A stretch of 64,000 nt of DNA. It comes from Paralithodes platypus. Its lineage: Eukaryota > Arthropoda > Malacostraca > Decapoda > Lithodidae. Below the pieces are notes generated by a model, which saw only the letters and a program-made list of their open reading frames with translations, was not told where the DNA came from and did not search any database. A program made the position numbers and the translations under genes. Positions 31,688-42,372 of the stretch are shown piece after piece; positions within the stretch are counted from its first letter, which is position 1; the number at the start of each line of letters is the position of its first letter. Location: positions 25,885,760-25,949,759 of the forward strand of contig CM064495.1 of NCBI GenBank assembly GCA_032716605.1, read 5' to 3'.

Positions 31688-32167
31688 CCCTCTGTTCCCG
31701 GAAGGGCTCTTGAACGCCCATAAAAAAGCATACACGAGCTACCCGGAAGGGCTCTTAAACACCCATGACGTCAAAGCCTGTGAGCTTGGTGTGCGAGGCG
31801 TCGGTCCGACGCATGTAAACAACAGCCGGCTGGACCGACGCTCCGCATCTCCGGCCACAAGAAGGAGAGCGTTGCTTGTTCGTGTGTGCCTGTATGTTGT
31901 TGTTAAGTATCGAAAAGTGGTGTAAAGTGGCTGTTTTGGCCATAAAGTTATCTCCAATGAAATCATCATCACAGCTCAACCAGTTGACATAGAGAGCTCT
32001 ACTTAATGCCATTCTACAGGTAAATAACACAGCTACGCTTGGGGATGCGCGGGAATGCGGGAAGCAGTCTGATTAACGAATATACGGTTGCCTAGCCTAG
32101 ACGTTTTTCGGCCAAAACACCCGGTTTTCGAGGAATATATATATAATACATAGCCGGGGCTGGAGGG
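31688..32167 (-). mobile_element. piggyBac-type MITE D, inverted relative to MITE C
   Basis: TTAA duplications lie at 31684-31687 and 32168-32171. The left end CCCTCTGTTCCCGGAAGGGC is like the left end of piggyBac-3 at 33798, and both have a second CCCGGAAGGGCTCTT copy about 55 bases in. The right end GCCGGGGCTGGAGGG matches the piggyBac-3 right end. It carries the same internal blocks as MITE C in reverse order. Confidence 0.82.
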
Positions 32168-32171
32168 TTAA

Positions 32172-32689
32172 AGATATTTTTTAATGTTTCGGTAAATCTA
32201 CAGTTATACTACCCCTCCCCCACTATCCCCTCCCACCTCCCCCCTTCAAAACACGCCTTTTAGCGTGTTTTTGGATGGTTCAGCAGAGGCGGAAACTGAA
32301 AAAAACACGGAATTTGTTTAGCCTATATTAATGTCACTAATTTTCCCATCGATTTATAGTTTTCTGTGTTCATTTTCATCAATAGCCTATATAGGCCTAA
32401 TGTTTGGAAGTAGCCTAATTACAAGCCTCTGAAAAAACGTTTTCCCCCCCTCACCCCCCCATGACTTATTTTCATCATCATATAGGCTAGGCTAGCCTAT
32501 ATTGACAGCAGGGGGCAAAACACAAGTACGCCGTGGCCCAACCGACTGTACACCCAGGTAAACAAACCTCACTTTGCCGAAGGTTTGTAGTACTTCAATG
32601 TAGGCTATCTAGGCTAGGCCTATTTCAATTAAAATATACATTTACGCGCATCATCAAACCATACTAGCCTAGCCTAAGTCTAGGCTACT
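32172..32689. other. Unassigned interval with a foldback-family core
   Basis: CCCCCCCTCACCCCCC with TATTGACAGCAGGGGGCAAA at 32446-32518 is another core of the foldback MITE family. The rest holds many AGGCCTA/TAGGCTA tracts and no gene. Confidence 0.45.
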
Positions 32690-32700
32690 ACTTAGCTACT

Positions 32701-33229
32701 TGGGCGGGTGCCCAACCCAGAAAGGGGGTTGAAATAGGGGAGCTATCCCCCCGCCAAAGGCGGCTTTCTAGGGCCTTTCCTAGCTGATGCTGAGGATTGC
32801 GTTCTAGTCATGTGGTGATGGGCTGGTCTATCAGAGTGAGAACTGAGCAATCTCTGCCATACCCATAGCTTACTCTGACTGTTCCTTTTACTTATATATC
32901 TTCTAGATCTCAAGTGGCGGCGTCTTTTCCGTGGATTGACCTCCCTACTGCCAACCTAGAAGTTGGCAGATTGGGAGCCAAAGCGTCACATTTTTCCCTT
33001 GCCCCTCAGCTTTCCCTTCATAATTGCTGAGGGGCACAGGGCCTTGGGTGGGGCTTTGGTTTCCCGGGCGTTTCCTCACCCTCCTCAGCTCCCTGCCTTG
33101 GAGTGGCTTCGGTCACCCGGGCTTTGTTAGTGGTAAGCAGGGAGGATTTTGTGGGGGCACTCGTTTGTGGCCTTGGCCTTGCTTGAGGCCTTGGGGCTGT
33201 TCGGCCAGACAGCCTGGGGAACAACAACA
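32701..33229 (+). mobile_element. SINE-like retroposon, copy 4 (complete, opposite strand)
   Basis: The 11-base duplication ACTTAGCTACT lies at 32690-32700 and 33230-33240. Read on the plus strand it starts GGGCGGGTGCCCAACCC and ends AACAACAACAA. It has accumulated more changes than copies 2 and 3. TAGCTGATGCTGAGG and GTTCTAGTCATGTGG strings at 32779-32818 vaguely resemble pol III A and B boxes, but the match is weak. Confidence 0.85.
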
Positions 33230-33244
33230 ACTTAGCTACTAATA

Positions 33245-33360
33245 TTAACCGGTACGATTTTAGTTACTGGACACCTATTTGACAGGTACCGCCAACGACT
33301 TAATACATATTTGTTTTCGGTTTCCACGCATCCAACACCAAGCTACACCCTTTTCTGGTG
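33245..33360 (+). repeat. Left arm of an inverted repeat around piggyBac-3
   Basis: About 115 bases here are reverse-complemented at 42408-42527, sharing ACGATTTTAGTTACTGGACA, CACCTATTTGACAGGTACC and TTTCCACGCATCCAACACCA. piggyBac-3 therefore appears to have inserted into the middle of an older foldback element. Confidence 0.75.
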
Positions 33361-33364
33361 TACA

Positions 33365-33793
33365 AAACACTAAAAAAGCAATGGGGACACTTTAATAATG
33401 ATAATATGAGACGAAATATAAAGACAACTCGGTTGCGTTCGTGGAAGTAGCGTCGCTTTGTTTACTTTACGCTCGGAGTGACTTCCTGGTCCCGCCGCCT
33501 TGGCGGTCGACTTCAAATGGCTAAGCTTGTTGGGTCAATTTTTTGATAAAAACTTGCGTTATAGGGCGTGGGATACAGGACAAGGTTGAGGGGGGGCTCT
33601 GCCCCCCCTCACCGCCCCGTGAATTATAATAATCGTCATCTATGTGGCCAGCAGGGGGCAAGTAAAACAGCTGGCCATAGTAACCTCGAGCGTCCTGGGT
33701 AAACAAACCGCGACGATCCGAAGCGACGACGGACTCCCCCCGCCGCCGATTTTCGGCCCAAACGCCCCGTTTTATTCTCGTCGAAAACCACAT
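33365..33793. other. Interior of the foldback element interrupted by piggyBac-3
   Basis: There is no gene. The stretch 33555-33665 has a CTCTGCCCCCCCTCACC core and GCCAGCAGGGGGCAAG, again the foldback MITE family. The frames here are chance. Confidence 0.45.
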
Positions 33794-34036
33794 TTAACCC
33801 TTACACCCCGGAAGGGCTGTTTAACGCCCATAAAAACCTCGGCCCGCGCAACCCGGAAGGGCTCTTGAACGCCCATTGCTTGCGTGAGTGCTTTCGAATG
33901 CCGCGCGTAAATTTTTGGTATCGTGGGAGGGTAGGTGGCGCCACCATTAAGCCACTGATTAAGTAAAACAGTTCCTGGAGTGAGATGGGATAGTGGGGCG
34001 ATTGTTGTTTTTAGGCTGGCAGACGACCACCTCGCG

Positions 34037-36820
34037 ATGGCGGGAAGGCGTGAAAGCCTAGCTGGGGATGAGGAGGATTATGAATTTGAAGGCTTTATCA
34101 CCGAGGACAAGGATGATCAGTTGGCAAGTATGAAAAAACAATTAATGGGTCTTGTGAGATGGAGGGGAGTGATGGAAAATTGGAGGAAGGAGTTAGGGGC
34201 TAAAGTAGAAGTTTTGTCCGATATGTGTGGCGTTACTAGCGGGGTGGATAGGCCTAGGCCAGTAAGTGACAGCCTAGAGGCAGTGATGGCCAGAGTAGAC
34301 GAGTTAGCGTCGGAAAATGTGGCACTCAAGGCTCAGCTTAAGGAATATGAGGGCCACCTGAGTGAGGAAGTAAAAGGAATTAGTGAGGTAAAAAATGAGT
34401 GGACAAGGGTAGAGAGTGCCACGATGGTAGCCCTTGAAGAAATTGTGAAGGAGCAGAAGGAAGAGAGAGAAAAGGAAAAGAAAGAGTTTGAAAAAAATGT
34501 AGTGCAAGTTTTAAAGAAGAAAGAGAAGGTAGTGAGAGAGACAATAGATAGAGGTAAGTGTGTAGTAATCTTTGGAGATGTGGAAGAGCACCTGGCAGAT
34601 ATGAAGGTAAGAAAGGAAAGGGATGTTGTGAAAGTCAAGGGGATACTGGATTACTTAGACGAGGGTTATGGATGGGTAAAAGAACTGGAGGAGGTGAGAA
34701 GGTTAGGAATATATAAGAAGGGCGAGATGAGACCACTAAGAGTGGAACTAAAGTTTAGATCAACAGCAGAAGCAGTAGCCAATGTGAGCTGGAAATTAAA
34801 TTCGACAGAGCTGAATCATATAAGGGTAAAAAAGGACCTAAGTGTAGAAGAACGAGAACAGTTAAGGGAACTCCAAGCTAAGGCTGATGAAGAGAATGGA
34901 AAGTTGTCTGAAGAGCAAAAGAAGAATTTTTTTTGGAGAATAAGGGAAGGGCAAGTAAGGAAGTGGTACATCAGGAGCCACCAAGAACCGAAAGTAAGAG
35001 GAGTGATAGGGAAAGAGACAGAGAGACAAGTACGAAGTCAAAGCAAGGAGACGGAGCGAGAGATAATGCAGGGAGCAGGGGACCGGAGAGAGAGAGAGCC
35101 AGGATGTGGTGGAGAGGGTGGAACAGAGGGAGAGAGAGGGGGGAGGAGAATAGAATTAGTGGGGGAGGTGGAACTGGGTCAGGGAAGGGATGGAGGAGGA
35201 GGAGGTGAACCTGGTAGGAGGCAGAGAGGGAAGAGAAACAAGGAGGTGGATTCAAATATACTGTGCTACTACACTAATATAGATGGAATAAACAGTAAAA
35301 AGGTAGAGTTAGATAATATATTAAGAAAAGATCAACCACAGATAGTCTGTTTGACAGAGACAAAGCTGAACCAGGACTTTGACAGCAACATAGTGTTTAG
35401 TGAAGGATATAATATATGGAGAAATGATAGAAAGGGTAAAAGGGGAGGTGGAGTGGCAGTATTAGTTAAGAACCCTATGACAGCAAAGCACGTGGAGTTA
35501 AATAATGACAAGGCAGAAATAATGGCAGTTGAACTCAATGATATAGAAGGAAAAAAGCTAGACATAGCAGTAGCTTACATGCCACCAAAGACCAGAGCAT
35601 GGAGGGAGTTGGAGTTTGAGGAGATGGTAGAGGATATGATTCAGTCGTTGAGAAGATTGCTTTTAAGGAAGAATCGATTGATCTTGGTAGGAGATTTCAA
35701 CTGTAGTGAGGTTGATTGGGAATCGGGAGATGCAGGGCCAAATCAGAGATCTTGGGGAAGTCGGCTAGTGGAGTTGGTTACGGAAAATGTACTTACACAA
35801 CATGTGAAGGAAAATACAAGAATGAGGGGTAATAACGAACCTTCTAAACTCGATCTGATTTTTACAAAAGATCCTCACGAAATTAGTGATATAAACTATC
35901 TATGTCCTGTAGGTAAAAGTGATCACCTATTACTAAAATGGAAGTTGACCTCGAGTAATGCCAATAGATTAGACAATAGCTACATAAATGACAGATTAAA
36001 TTATAGTAAAACTGATTATGTATCCTTGAAAAGATATTTAGAGGGAGTAGATTGGGATCTTATTTTGAAGGAACGGGACGTACAAGGTAAATATAGTAGA
36101 TTCCTCGAAATTTATAGAGTAGGAACCAATATGTTTGTCCCAAGATATAAAACTGGAAATTTTACTAAGCAGAAAGATTGGTTTAATTTGAAATGCAAAA
36201 GAGCTTTGGGTAGGCGTGATGCAGCTTGGGCTAGATTAAGAAGAAGGAACACTGAGAGTAATCGGAATAAATATAAACAGGAGAGGAATAGATATGTTAA
36301 CATAATTAGGCAAGTTAAAATGAACTATGAGAAGAACATAGTAAATAAATGTGAAAGTGACCCTAGATTATTTTATAAATATATAAACAGTAAGTTGAAG
36401 GTAAAGAAACAAATTACTAAATTAAGAGTTGATGCTAGGACGTATGAAAATGTATCGGACATGTGTGAGGTAATGAATAACAAATTGGGGTCAGTTTTTA
36501 CTAGAGAGGAAGGTTTTGACGAACCACAGGCGGGAGTACTGGAGAGTGGTCTTAGTAAGATTGAAATAACTAGAGATGAGCTGTTATCTGCGATGAGAGG
36601 ACTTGAAGTAAGGAAAGCTATGGGACCGGATGAAGTGTCTGCCTGGGTTTTAAAGGAGTGTGCAGAGCAATTAGTGGAGCCAGTGAGGGACATAATTCAA
36701 GCTTCCTTAGATAAAGGACAGGTTCCTGTTGAATGGAAAAGAGCTAATATCATTCCGATATACAAGAATGGAAACCCTGAGGACCCTCTAAACTATAGAC
36801 CAGTTAGTTTCACTTACTAG
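34037..36820 (+). CDS. LINE-C fused ORF1-endonuclease-RT protein, first part
   Basis: I take the ATG at 34037 (MAGRRESLAGDEEDYEFEGF); an upstream GTG is less likely. Residues ~80-150 look coiled-coil (LASENVALKAQLKEYEG). Residues ~170-330 resemble an ORF1-type RNA-binding region, and ~320-410 is a charged Arg/Glu/Gly linker. The endonuclease follows: 'CLTETKLNQ', 'LVGDFNCSEVDW', 'SKLDLIFT', 'GKSDHLLLKW'. The RT begins 'KAMGPDEVSAWVL', 'WKRANIIPIYKNG', 'NYRPVS', then a +1 frame error near 36805 ends it at TAG. Most CR1-type LINEs keep ORF1 and ORF2 separate, so one continuous frame is unusual. Confidence 0.85.
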   Translation: MAGRRESLAGDEEDYEFEGFITEDKDDQLASMKKQLMGLVRWRGVMENWRKELGAKVEVLSDMCGVTSGVDRPRPVSDSLEAVMARVDELASENVALKAQLKEYEGHLSEEVKGISEVKNEWTRVESATMVALEEIVKEQKEEREKEKKEFEKNVVQVLKKKEKVVRETIDRGKCVVIFGDVEEHLADMKVRKERDVVKVKGILDYLDEGYGWVKELEEVRRLGIYKKGEMRPLRVELKFRSTAEAVANVSWKLNSTELNHIRVKKDLSVEEREQLRELQAKADEENGKLSEEQKKNFFWRIREGQVRKWYIRSHQEPKVRGVIGKETERQVRSQSKETEREIMQGAGDRREREPGCGGEGGTEGERGGRRIELVGEVELGQGRDGGGGGEPGRRQRGKRNKEVDSNILCYYTNIDGINSKKVELDNILRKDQPQIVCLTETKLNQDFDSNIVFSEGYNIWRNDRKGKRGGGVAVLVKNPMTAKHVELNNDKAEIMAVELNDIEGKKLDIAVAYMPPKTRAWRELEFEEMVEDMIQSLRRLLLRKNRLILVGDFNCSEVDWESGDAGPNQRSWGSRLVELVTENVLTQHVKENTRMRGNNEPSKLDLIFTKDPHEISDINYLCPVGKSDHLLLKWKLTSSNANRLDNSYINDRLNYSKTDYVSLKRYLEGVDWDLILKERDVQGKYSRFLEIYRVGTNMFVPRYKTGNFTKQKDWFNLKCKRALGRRDAAWARLRRRNTESNRNKYKQERNRYVNIIRQVKMNYEKNIVNKCESDPRLFYKYINSKLKVKKQITKLRVDARTYENVSDMCEVMNNKLGSVFTREEGFDEPQAGVLESGLSKIEITRDELLSAMRGLEVRKAMGPDEVSAWVLKECAEQLVEPVRDIIQASLDKGQVPVEWKRANIIPIYKNGNPEDPLNYRPVSFTY

Positions 36821-38066
36821 TATTGTATGCAAGATTTGTGAAAAGCTAATTAGGAAGAGATGGATAAAAATGTTGGAGAGAAAGAAAATAATAACCCCAA
36901 AGCAATTTGGATTCAGAGAAGGGACATCTTGTGTTACCAGTTTGCTATGTTATTACAGTAGGGTGATAGATGTACTCCAAGAAAGAGGCGGATGGGTGGA
37001 CTGCGTCTACTTAGACCTTTCCAAAGCATTCGATAAGGTACCACATAAGAGATTGTTATCTAAGCTTGAGACGCTAGGATGTGTCAGGGGGAGTTTGCTG
37101 AAATGGATGGAGAGCTATTTAACAGATAGGGAAATGAGGACCAACATTAGAGGAACTTACTCATCGTGGCGGAAAGTTGAGAGTGGTGTGCCGCAGGGAT
37201 CTGTGTTGGCACCTCTCATGTTCCTTATGTACGTGAATGACCTGCCGATAGGCATAAACTCTTACATGTCAATGTTTGCAGATGACGTAAAAATTATGAG
37301 ACAAATAACAAATAAAAGTAGTTGTGAGGAGCTGCAAGGGGATTTAGATAAAATATACGAATGGAGCACCAAGTGGAAAATTAAATTTAATATAAGTAAA
37401 TGTCATGTGTTAAATATGGGAAGAAGTGTGAATAGACCAAATTGGGAGTACAGGATGGGAGATAATAAAATTAGCAAGGCCGAAAAAGAAAAAGATTTAG
37501 GGTTGATTATACAAGATAATTTGTCGCCAGAGAAACATATTAACAAGCTCTTTAGCGGAATGTATGCAATGGCCGGGAATATGAAAGTTGCTCTGAACTA
37601 TTTGGATGAGACCATGGTAGCGAAAATTATGAAGAGTATGATTAGACCAAGATTGGAGTATGCAGCAGTGGTGTGGTCCCCGCATCTAAAGAAGCATATT
37701 CACAAGTTAGAAAGAATCCAGAGAGCAGTCACTAGATTGGTTCCAAGTCTCAGAGAACTGCCATATGAAGGGAGGCTAGACAAATTAAATCTACCGAGTC
37801 TAAAAGAGAGGAGAGAGAGGGGAGACATGATAATGATGTACAAATGTACCCGGGGGCTGGAGAGGCTGGATAGGGAGGATATATTAATTATGGATACAGG
37901 AATAACTAGAGGCCACAGCTACAAAGTAAAAAGACCTACCTGCAAGAACGATATCAGGAAGTTTAGCTTCCCCTATAGATGTATTGACAAATGGAATGGG
38001 CTGGAGGAGGAGGTGGTAGGGGCAAGGAACATCCATATTTTCAAGAAAAAATTGGATAAAAAGTAG
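36808..38066 (+). pseudogene. LINE-C RT, continuation after a frameshift
   Basis: The frame resumes 'LTSIVCKICEKLIRKRW', the direct continuation of 'NYRPVS'. It carries 'VYLDLSKAFDKVPH' (motif A), 'SGVPQGSVLAPLMF' (motif B), 'MFADDVKIM' (FADD), a thumb region and 'MIRPRLEYAAVVWSP'. It ends 'IHIFKKKLDKK' at 38066. No other stop is visible, so a single base separates this from a full-length ORF. The frameshift may be an error of this copy or of the assembly. Confidence 0.85.
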
Positions 38067-38187
38067 ACTGAGAGACGGGACAACACGAGCTTAGCTCAAC
38101 TCCTGTAAACTACAATTAGGTAAATACAATTAGGTAAATACCAGACGTAAACTACGCCACAGCATCAGTATCTACCCCGACGCCATC

Positions 38188-41003
38188 ATGGATAGTACGC
38201 CAAATAGTGATTCCGCTGTGTCCGATACCGTGCTTCCTACGACGCCCGTGCTAGTTCGTCGCGCCTTACCCCGACGCCATCGCCTAAATGTGTTATCTCC
38301 CGGAGGTATTGAGACGACATTGAGACTTTATGAGCGTGCTGATGCCAAGCATAATGTTGATGATGAAGGCAGTGATCACTCCAGTAATTATAAGTCGAGT
38401 GATTATGGCGATGAGAGTGACAAAGAAGAGCAATTCCTGGGATTTGCGAGAGAACATGAGAGTGATGAAGGTGATGTACCAGCTTTTGAGGAAGCTGTTT
38501 TACCTCAAGACGGTGAACTTGAGAGAGTGAGTGAGTGGGAGAGTTCAAGATCACTCTCCAAGTTTCGCATGAGTGACACGACCCCAAGCCCTTCGCCAGC
38601 TAAATCGCCTTTCAAGCTACACTTATATAAGAAGAAAATACTTGAAAAGGCAGCCGCGGAAGCTAGGGAACAAGCAAAAATACTTGGTGAGGATGAGGCT
38701 GTGAGTGAGGGTGAGCGTGGTGACTCTTCTCGCCTGCCATTGTCTCCCTTATCTACCAACGCCACCCAAGATGACCCGTATGACCAGGGTGCCCCGCATT
38801 CTTCCCCACCACCTCCACCACTGCCAAGGGTTGAGGACCCCCCACTTTCGGCCTATTTGCCTCCTAGGTCCCCCGACAGGAGACATACTGCTTCCGAAAA
38901 GGGGAAAGGCAGCAAATATGCCAAAAAAGGAAAGACAAGTAAGCGAGTTTTGTTCGAGGCTCCCGCGGCGTCCACCCCTGCCCGCCCCAGCCATACGCCC
39001 CCGCAACTTTCTCCACCTCTCCTGACGAAGTCTTTGAGCTCGCATCACCAATACCTGGGCCTAGTGACAGTGAAGCATTGCTTTCTGTCACTCGTCGCAG
39101 GCCAAGGAGCCCAGGACCTCGGGGGGACACAGCCTCACCTGCCACTCCTTCCCCACCTCGCCCACGCATCACTCGTTCCCCGCCAGATTATGTGGGGGCC
39201 ACTGATGATGAAGGGCACCTCTCTGAAGACTCTGGCCATGATTACATAGGTCCACCGTCAGGGCAAGATGACCACTCTGATGATGACTATATGGACATAG
39301 ACGACCCTCGACCCATCCGCTTGGCCCGGCGTCGTGCTGGCCGCCGCCCTGGCCGCCCTAGGGCGCGCGCCTCCCGAGTTGGCCGTGGGCGTGCTGGGCC
39401 ACCAGCTGGAGCTCCTCGTCAGCGTAGACAAGACCCATTCTACGTTTTTCAGTGGCAAGACGTAGTTGATGGGGATGGATACAACCCTGATGTGCCAGCT
39501 TTTGATGAGGTACTGGAGGGTTCAGGCATTACCCCCAATTTTCCTGCAGGCCCCAATGCTCCACCACACGAACTATTTGAGGCCTTCTTTGATGAGGAGG
39601 TGGTAGGCTATGTTGTCAAAGAGACAAATAAGCAGCACCAATTCCAGGTCCACTTTTTGGGCAAGGTGACCAAGGGCCACATGAGGCAGTGGACCCCAGT
39701 GACTCATAAAGAGTTCATGGTGTTCCTGGCACTCACCATGCTAATGCCTCATGTCAAGAAGCATAGGTTGCCTGGCTATTGGATCACCAATGATCTCATA
39801 TCCACCCCTGCCTTCGGGAAATATATGTCTCGCGACCGGTACCTTGATATCCTCGCAGCGCTCCATCTTGTCACCAACCTTGACGTCCACCTCCCAGACA
39901 AGCTGTGGAAGATTAGGACGTTGTACGAGATGATGCGAGAACGCTTCACCTCCTACTTCAAGCCCTTCCGCAAGGTCGTCATTGATGAGTCTCTTGTTCT
40001 GTACCGGGGAAAACTCAGCTTCCGGCAGTACATCCCCTCAAAAAGACATCGCTTTGGCATAAAATTCTTTGTGCTGTGCGACTGCCAAACTGGCTATGTC
40101 CTGGACTTCCTGGTCTACAGCGGGAAGGAAGGGGACATGCTTGTGGACCCCCTCATTGGCTTTGGCGGAGCAGTGGTGCAAGCCATGATGGACCGCTACT
40201 TTCACAAGAATCACGTCCTCTACACAGACAATTACTACACGTCCCCCACTCTCTCAAAGTACCTGCATGAGCGTAAGACGGGGACTGTAGGCACAGTACG
40301 AGGGAAAAGGAAGGGCATGCCACCTTTCCCTCCAAAGACCAAAAAAGGTGATATGTTCAGGAAGAAGTCGGGGCCCATTCTGGCTATCCACTGGCACGAC
40401 CAGCGGAAGGTCAACCTCCTGAGCACCATCCACAAGGGGGAAATGGTGGAGACTGGCAAGGTGGATCGCCGCACCCAGGCCAGGGTGACCAAGCCCGATG
40501 CTGTCCTGGACTACAACATCAACATGAGGCTGGTGGACAAGTCCGACATGCAGATAGGCTTCATTGACTGCCTGCGTACCTCGTGCAGATGGTACAAAAA
40601 GTTCTTTCTGCATATGGTGGACATGTCAGTTCTGAATGCCTACAATATATACAAGCTTCGGAATGTGAACACACCCATGAAGTTCAATAGCCTGCGGAGG
40701 TTCCAAAAGCAGGTGTTGACGGAGCTCCTGGAGAAGTATGGTACGCCACAGAGGGCAGTGGCACATCCTGGGCCCGCCGTTACTGACCGCTTGCAGTGTG
40801 CATATTACATGAATAGGCACAGGCTTGGTTCCCTGCCTCAGAATGAATCAGGAAGAACGCAGCAGAAGCGGTGCCATGTCTGCTACAACAGCAGGCTGAG
40901 GGCGAGGTCAGGTAAAAAGTCCACCATGGAGTGTGTGGAGTGCAAGGTGGCACTCTGTGCTATAGGGTGCTTCTTTGATTACCACTCCAAGCAGGAGTTC
41001 TAA
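38188..41003 (+). CDS. piggyBac-3 transposase (one frameshift)
   Basis: ATG at 38188 opens an acidic Ser/Pro-rich N-terminal region. The frame changes at about 38990-39010 in a C-rich stretch; the second frame ('ATFSTSPDEVFELASP...') continues to TAA at 41001-41003. The core has 'VVIDESLVLYRG' (first Asp), 'HVLYTDNYYTSP' (second Asp) and 'MRLVDKSDMQ' (third Asp). The C-terminal finger has CHVC, CVECK, C and C. All catalytic and Cys-rich features are intact. The break could also be a small intron or an assembly error, so activity is possible but unproven. It is diverged from piggyBac-1 along its length. Confidence 0.88.
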
Positions 41004-41010
41004 TAATCAT

Positions 41011-41970
41011 AGTGAAAGTGACAAAGAAAAGGACAATATGTACAGTATATATATATATATAGGCAAAAAGTGGAAGTAAACCAATTTATTGTTATACAAA
41101 AGTCATGTATTATGAGAAAATTGATACAAATACAATTACACCATAATAATATGTGAAAGTGACACATATGTATATAATAAGTGACATTCATATGATTAGA
41201 ACCTATAGAAATATATAAATCAGTGAAAAAAGACAATAAATTGTACATAAAACGTTTACAAAGCATATAACTAAGTGAAAGTGACACAAGACCTAATATT
41301 TGATGGCCAAAGTATAATAAACACCTGTGATAACGAATAATCAGTGCCTAATATAACAATAACCTACCTCAATTACTAATAAAATGTACGGTATCGAGTG
41401 AAAATGAGCATTATCAGTGACAGTGACGCTCTCTAAAGCATATTTATCAAAGTGAAAGTGACACAAGACACAATATTTGATGGCCAAAGTATAATAAACA
41501 CCTGTGATAACGAATAATCAGTGCCTAATATAACAATAACCTACCTCAATTACTAATAAAATGTACGGTATCGAGTGAAAATGAGCATTATCAGTGACAG
41601 TGACACTCTCTAAAGCATATTTATCAAAGTGAGTGACACAAGACACAATACTTGATGGCCAAAGTATAATAAACACCTGTGATAACGAATAATCAGTGCC
41701 TAATATAACAATAACATACCTCAAGTACTAATAAAATGTACGGTATCGAGTGAAAATGAGCATTATCAGTGACAGTGACACTCTAAAGCATATCTATCAA
41801 ACTGAAAGTGACTCAAGACACAATACTTGATGGCCAAAGTATAATAAACACCTGTAATAACTAATAATCAGTGCCTAATATAACAATAACCTACCTCAAT
41901 TACTAATAAAATGTACGGTATCGAGTGAAAATGAGCAATATTAGTGACAGTGATACCCTAATAAACATAC
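41011..41970 (+). repeat. AGTGAAAGTGACA motifs and a ~177-bp satellite after the piggyBac-3 transposase
   Basis: AGTGAAAGTGACA starts eight bases after the stop codon and recurs at about 41152, 41273 and 41450, with variants further on. From about 41277 to 41970 four copies of a ~177-bp unit follow (starts near 41277, 41453, 41631 and 41808). Each contains the motif, ATTTGATGGCCAAAG, CCTAATATAACAATAAC and TGTACGGTATCGAGTG. Copies are about 95% alike, so the expansion is recent. Location and motif parallel piggyBac-1. Confidence 0.8.
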
Positions 41971-42372
41971 TTTATATAATTGGCCTCAAAATAACTATAA
42001 AAATATCAAATAAACATCACATTCTCAATATCAAACACTAAAATCGTCTAAGGGAGATAAATACTTTGGCGCGACGAGCGGCTAGGTGCGTCGTAGCCGT
42101 GGCCGGGGCGACGCATCCGAACGCGGGAAGAATTTGCCGCCGAAAAGCACTCGTCTTCCCGCGCTCAGCATTATGCAACCAGAGGGGCTAGAGACCTCTA
42201 CTCAACGCCATTCTACAGAGGAAGGTTTGTGGAAATTTTTTCTTTTTTATTCATAACATTACATGCCATATTCATTGAATTACAGAGGAGTTAACATAGC
42301 CCAAAGATCGTCAAAACACTCGGTACCGCAGCACAGTCGCGAGATATAGGCCTAGTGCCCGGGGCTGGAGGG

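Larger units (their letters stand above)
33912..38145 (+). mobile_element. LINE-C: near-complete CR1-like retrotransposon
   Basis: It contains ORF1-like, endonuclease and RT coding. The 3' end is a tandem ACAATTAGGTAAAT repeat (38111-38140), in the style of CR1/L2-group tails. CGTAAA on both sides (33906-33911 and 38146-38151) may be the target duplication; the exact 5' end is uncertain. It sits in piggyBac-3 upstream of its transposase. Confidence 0.8.
33798..42372 (+). mobile_element. piggyBac-3, containing LINE-C
   Basis: TTAA duplications lie at 33794-33797 and 42373-42376. Ends are CCCTTACACCCCGG and (reverse complement of right) CCCTCCAGCCCCGG. Of the 8.6 kb, about 4.2 kb is LINE-C inserted between the left end and the transposase ATG. 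The remaining 4.3 kb is close in size to piggyBac-1. The transposase runs 38188-41003, followed by a motif array and satellite to about 41,970 and a subterminal block with CTCTACTCAACGCCATTCTA at 42199. Confidence 0.85.

Noticed and set aside
32779..32818. tRNA-like A/B boxes in the SINE
   Set aside because: The strings only loosely match the consensus and the spacing is too short, so a tRNA origin is not claimed.
41000..41724. Cys/Ile/Tyr-rich minus-strand frames after piggyBac-3
   Set aside because: They lie over the AT-rich 177-bp satellite. Composition explains them.
41277..41970. CRISPR-like direct repeats
   Set aside because: The repeats are adjacent ~177-bp units without spacers in a eukaryotic transposon: a satellite, not a CRISPR array.
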